This document shows, in pieces, positions 61,381 through 64,000 of a stretch of 64,000 bases of DNA. The number at the start of each line of letters is the position of its first letter. Within the stretch, counting starts at the first letter, position 1. Under the pieces are notes generated by a model. That model was given only the letters and a program-made list of their open reading frames with translations, was not told where the DNA came from and did no database searches. Where the stretch lies: assembly GCF_947501785.1 (NCBI RefSeq), contig NZ_CANMXB010000001.1, forward strand, positions 3,352,501 to 3,416,500, read 5' to 3'. Made by a program: the position numbers and the translations under genes. Source of the stretch: an uncultured Litoreibacter sp. Its GTDB lineage: Bacteria; Pseudomonadota; Alphaproteobacteria; Rhodobacterales; Rhodobacteraceae.

Positions 61381-61963
61381 CGGACAGCACGACGATGAAA
61401 TCGGCCATCTCGCCAGACAACCCCTTGTCGCGGCCAAAGCGCGGCGCGCGCGGGGCGAAACCTGCATCTTTCAAGAGACCCAGCAGTTCGTCCGCCTCGT
61501 AATAGCTGTACATCCGACCGATGCTGTCGCGCATCTCGTCGCTGCCAAGCTTGGTGCCAATGTGGAACACTCCGCCGGGCTTCAACGCGGCTTTGATCGC
61601 AGCCAGATGGCGCGGCATATCCGCCTTGGTGGCGTGCAGCAGGGAGAAGTTGGCCCAGACCCCGTCATAGAGGTCGGTGCCGGTGATGTCGTCAAACGTG
61701 GCCAGCCGCGCGTCGATGCCGTATTTTTCGCGCGCCACGCGCACCATGCCGGAGGAGGCGTCGACCGCGTCGACGCTCAGCCCGGCGTCGCGCATCATTG
61801 CTGCCGAATTGCCCGGCCCACAGCCCAGATCCATGACATGCCCGCCAGGGGCAACGGCGTCCAGAAAGGCCTGCAAATCCTGATCCGGCGTGTCGCGCGA
61901 CACCAATTCATTGTAGCTGTCGGCGCGGGTGTTGTAGATGGACACGGTTTCAGCGTCGCTCAT
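61373..61963 (-). CDS. SAM-dependent methyltransferase
   Basis: 196 aa from ATG 61963. Class I fold: [20 protein letters not shown] (motif I, about 42-61), [39 protein letters not shown] and [14 protein letters not shown]. Substrate unknown. Overlaps DUF3429 by 4 bases. Confidence 0.88.
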   Translation of the reverse strand: MSDAETVSIYNTRADSYNELVSRDTPDQDLQAFLDAVAPGGHVMDLGCGPGNSAAMMRDAGLSVDAVDASSGMVRVAREKYGIDARLATFDDITGTDLYDGVWANFSLLHATKADMPRHLAAIKAALKPGGVFHIGTKLGSDEMRDSIGRMYSYYEADELLGLLKDAGFAPRAPRFGRDKGLSGEMADFIVVLSDA

Positions 61964-62403
61964 CCCAGATATCCTATGAAAAGGCAGCCCATGGCGACTG
62001 CGGTCAAAAGGGCGCGCATCGGGATCCACCAGTCAGGTGTCAGCCGCCAGACGCGAAATTGCAGGTCGCAGGCGAAGACGAACAGAAAGCCCACCAGCAG
62101 CGCCGATGTTGCCTGCTTTTCGCCGCCACCCACCATGAAAAAGGCCCAAAGCGCGGGCAGGGTGGACATCAGATAGGGCAGGAACCGGTTCGAAGTGGTG
62201 GCGTAGCCCCACAAGACGCCGGACATGAAGCACAAAATGACCGTGCCATAGGCGATCAGCATGTAAGGCGCGTTGAACCGCGCGCCCAGTGCGGCGACGG
62301 TCGTGTCCGAAACGGTTGGCACAATCACACCCAGCGCGGCCCAGAGGAACGGCAAAAGGCCAGCAAGGCCCAGAAATAGCGCGGGACGAGGGATTTGGCT
62401 CAT
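61960..62403 (-). CDS. DUF3429 membrane protein
   Basis: 147 aa with five hydrophobic segments; YGTVILCFMSGVLWGYA and FACDLQFRVWRLTPDWWIPM fit DUF3429. Function unknown. Overlaps both neighbours by 4 bases. Confidence 0.82.
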   Translation of the reverse strand: MSQIPRPALFLGLAGLLPFLWAALGVIVPTVSDTTVAALGARFNAPYMLIAYGTVILCFMSGVLWGYATTSNRFLPYLMSTLPALWAFFMVGGGEKQATSALLVGFLFVFACDLQFRVWRLTPDWWIPMRALLTAVAMGCLFIGYLG

Positions 62404-63014
62404 GCGCGTTCAAAGGCCAGCTTGGCCCCAAGGCTTGCGAATATCGCTGCGAAGGAACGGTTGAGCCAGATCATGATCCGCTCCGAGCCCAGAATGGCGT
62501 TGCGCGCGCGCGCCGCGAACAGCCCATAGAGGACAAATACGGCGAAGGTGAGCGCCATGAAGACCGCGCCGAGCGTCGCCATTTCCAACGTGGCCGTTGC
62601 GGGATTGCCCGACAGGAAGGGCGGCAGCAGCGCCAGAAAGAAGATCGACAGCTTCGGGTTCAGGATGTTGATCAGTGCGCCACGCCGGGCGATGACCCAG
62701 CCGGGCTGGGTGGTCGTTTTCGACGACACCGACAGCGCGCCATCCGCTTTCAGCGCCTGCCAGGCGAGATACAGCAAATAGGCCACGCCCGCGAATTTGA
62801 CGATTTGGAACAGAAGCGCGGACGTGTGCAGCAACGCGGCCAACCCCAGGGTTGCGGCAACCAGGTGGGGCACAATCCCGAAGGTGCAGCCAAAAGCGGC
62901 CCAAAGAGCGGCGCGCGGCCCCTGGCCCAGACCCAAAGCAAGCGTGTAAATGACGCCAGTGCCCGGGGCGATGACCACCACCAGGGCGGTGAGCAGAAAT
63001 TGAAGGGTGATCAC
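62400..63014 (-). CDS. LysE/RhtB-family exporter
   Basis: 204 aa from GTG 63014 inside the ispH end. Six hydrophobic segments; [20 protein letters not shown] and [20 protein letters not shown] are LysE hallmarks. Exports an amino acid or derivative; which one is unclear. Confidence 0.9.
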   Translation of the reverse strand: MITLQFLLTALVVVIAPGTGVIYTLALGLGQGPRAALWAAFGCTFGIVPHLVAATLGLAALLHTSALLFQIVKFAGVAYLLYLAWQALKADGALSVSSKTTTQPGWVIARRGALINILNPKLSIFFLALLPPFLSGNPATATLEMATLGAVFMALTFAVFVLYGLFAARARNAILGSERIMIWLNRSFAAIFASLGAKLAFERA

Positions 63015-63961
63015 GCGGGCTCCCTCAGGACGCGTGGGACCTTGAATTCGACGTTTTCGACGGCGGTTTCGACCATTTCGATGGTGGTCTCGAAGCGGTC
63101 CTTGAAGGCGTCAATCACCTCGTTGATCAAAACTTCCGGCGCGGAGGCCCCGGCGGTGATGCCGATGCTGTCGATCCCCTCCAAGGCGCGCCAGTCAATC
63201 TCGGTCGCGCGCTGCACCAGCTGGGCGTAGCTACAGCCAGCCTTCGCACCGACCTCGACCAGCCGTTTGGAGTTGGATGAGTTGGGCGCGCCGATCACCA
63301 GCATGGCCGACGTCTTGGCGGCCATGGCTTTGACCGCCTCCTGGCGGTTGGTGGTGGCGTAGCAGATGTCTTCTTTGTGGGGGCCGACGATGTCTGGGAA
63401 GCGGGCCTGCAAGGCGGCTACGATATCGGCGGTGTCATCGACCGACAGGGTGGTTTGCGTGATGAAGGCCAGCTTTTCGGGGTCGCGCGGGGTGATATGG
63501 GCGACGTCTTCAGGGGTTTCGACCAGAAGCACCTCGCCGTCGGGCAGCTGCCCCATGGTGCCAACGGTTTCGGGGTGACCCTCGTGGCCGATCATCACCA
63601 TCTGCAGCCCGTTGTCATGGTGACGGGAGGCCTCGATATGGACTTTCGACACCAGCGGGCAGGTGGCGTCCACAAAGATCATCTCGCGCTTTGCCGCCGC
63701 CGCCGGCACCGCTTTGGGCACGCCATGGGCGGAGAAGATCACGGGGCGGTCGTCGGGGCATTCGTGCAGTTCCTCGACAAACACCGCGCCTTTGTCGCGC
63801 AGCCCGTCGACGACGAATTTGTTATGTACGATTTCGTGGCGCACATAGACCGGCGCGCCCCATTTCTCCAGCGCCATTTCGACGATCTTGATGGCGCGGT
63901 CGACACCGGCGCAAAATCCGCGCGGGGCGGCCAGATAAAGGGTCAATGCGGGCTTGGTCAT
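63011..63961 (-). CDS. ispH: 4-hydroxy-3-methylbut-2-enyl diphosphate reductase
   Basis: 316 aa. Last step of the MEP isoprenoid pathway, 4Fe-4S enzyme. [20 protein letters not shown] (Cys 1), [20 protein letters not shown] (Cys 2), [12 protein letters not shown] and [15 protein letters not shown] with [17 protein letters not shown]; the third Cys lies in [10 protein letters not shown]-region or [10 protein letters not shown]. First gene in the window of a six-gene overlapping operon; no upstream gene is visible before 64000. Confidence 0.96.
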   Translation of the reverse strand: MTKPALTLYLAAPRGFCAGVDRAIKIVEMALEKWGAPVYVRHEIVHNKFVVDGLRDKGAVFVEELHECPDDRPVIFSAHGVPKAVPAAAAKREMIFVDATCPLVSKVHIEASRHHDNGLQMVMIGHEGHPETVGTMGQLPDGEVLLVETPEDVAHITPRDPEKLAFITQTTLSVDDTADIVAALQARFPDIVGPHKEDICYATTNRQEAVKAMAAKTSAMLVIGAPNSSNSKRLVEVGAKAGCSYAQLVQRATEIDWRALEGIDSIGITAGASAPEVLINEVIDAFKDRFETTIEMVETAVENVEFKVPRVLREPA

Positions 63962-64000
63962 AAAGGGCGCTCCTGTCTCGCATAGAGATAGGGCGTGAGG

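Noticed and set aside
1-64000. tRNA, rRNA, CRISPR array or complete insertion sequence
   Set aside because: No cloverleaf, repeat-spacer array or terminal-repeat-bounded transposase seen by eye; only one transposase fragment.

Overview
The window reads as chromosomal DNA from a marine alphaproteobacterium of the Rhodobacteraceae (Roseobacter group). This is inferred from overall protein character, not from a marker gene: AapJQMP amino-acid transport, three tandem peptide deformylase genes before fmt, an Mcl1-type malyl-CoA lyase, a SauS/SauT-like pair with a TTT transporter, a TRAP transporter, and tight 4-base ATGA/TTGA gene overlaps. No rRNA, tRNA, CRISPR array or intact mobile element was recognised.

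Left part (1-6.7 kb): the truncated end of a putative sulfotransferase-methyltransferase fusion; a divergent rtcR/rtcB RNA-repair pair whose intergenic region is packed with hairpins; and choline sulfatase betC. From 6.9 to 14.8 kb a minus-strand catabolic operon runs GntR regulator, enolase-superfamily enzyme, aapJQMP, ornithine-cyclodeaminase-like enzyme, class IV aminotransferase. At 15.2-18.2 kb lie a divergent HxlR/NmrA pair, a DUF1330 protein and a GrpB protein.

Central part (18.4-35.8 kb): a TRAP (dctQMP) operon with an SMP-30 lactonase and a divergent PDC-hydrolase-type amidohydrolase. Next is a long TTT operon (tctCBA) with an isocitrate/isopropylmalate-type dehydrogenase, an Asp/Glu-racemase-like protein, OtnK-type kinase, OtnC-type aldolase, RraA-like protein and an aconitase homologue. 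It is flanked by a HutC/GntR and a FadR/GntR regulator. The FadR gene overlaps a methylglyoxal synthase gene. The OtnK/OtnC pair predicts dihydroxyacetone phosphate as product, which is the substrate of methylglyoxal synthase. This cluster is the best candidate for an undescribed pathway.

From 36 to 46 kb come tdh-kbl (threonine to glycine) with a 14-bp inverted-repeat operator and an XRE-cupin regulator, an Lrp/RidA divergent pair, an ArsR/hydrolase pair, an MDR oxidoreductase, and a LysR/SDR pair with a 13-bp inverted-repeat operator. A decayed IS3-type transposase fragment ends this part.

Right part (46.3-64 kb) looks mostly like core genome: accA, an AraC-GyrI regulator, mcl1, a sulfoacetate-type operon (tctABC, sauS, sauT, LacI regulator), a MalY/PatB enzyme, def-def-def-fmt, and the overlapping minus-strand operon ispH-lysE-DUF3429-methyltransferase-rnhA-nudix. 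Themes are uptake and breakdown of small organic acids, amino acids and organosulfur compounds, each under its own local regulator.
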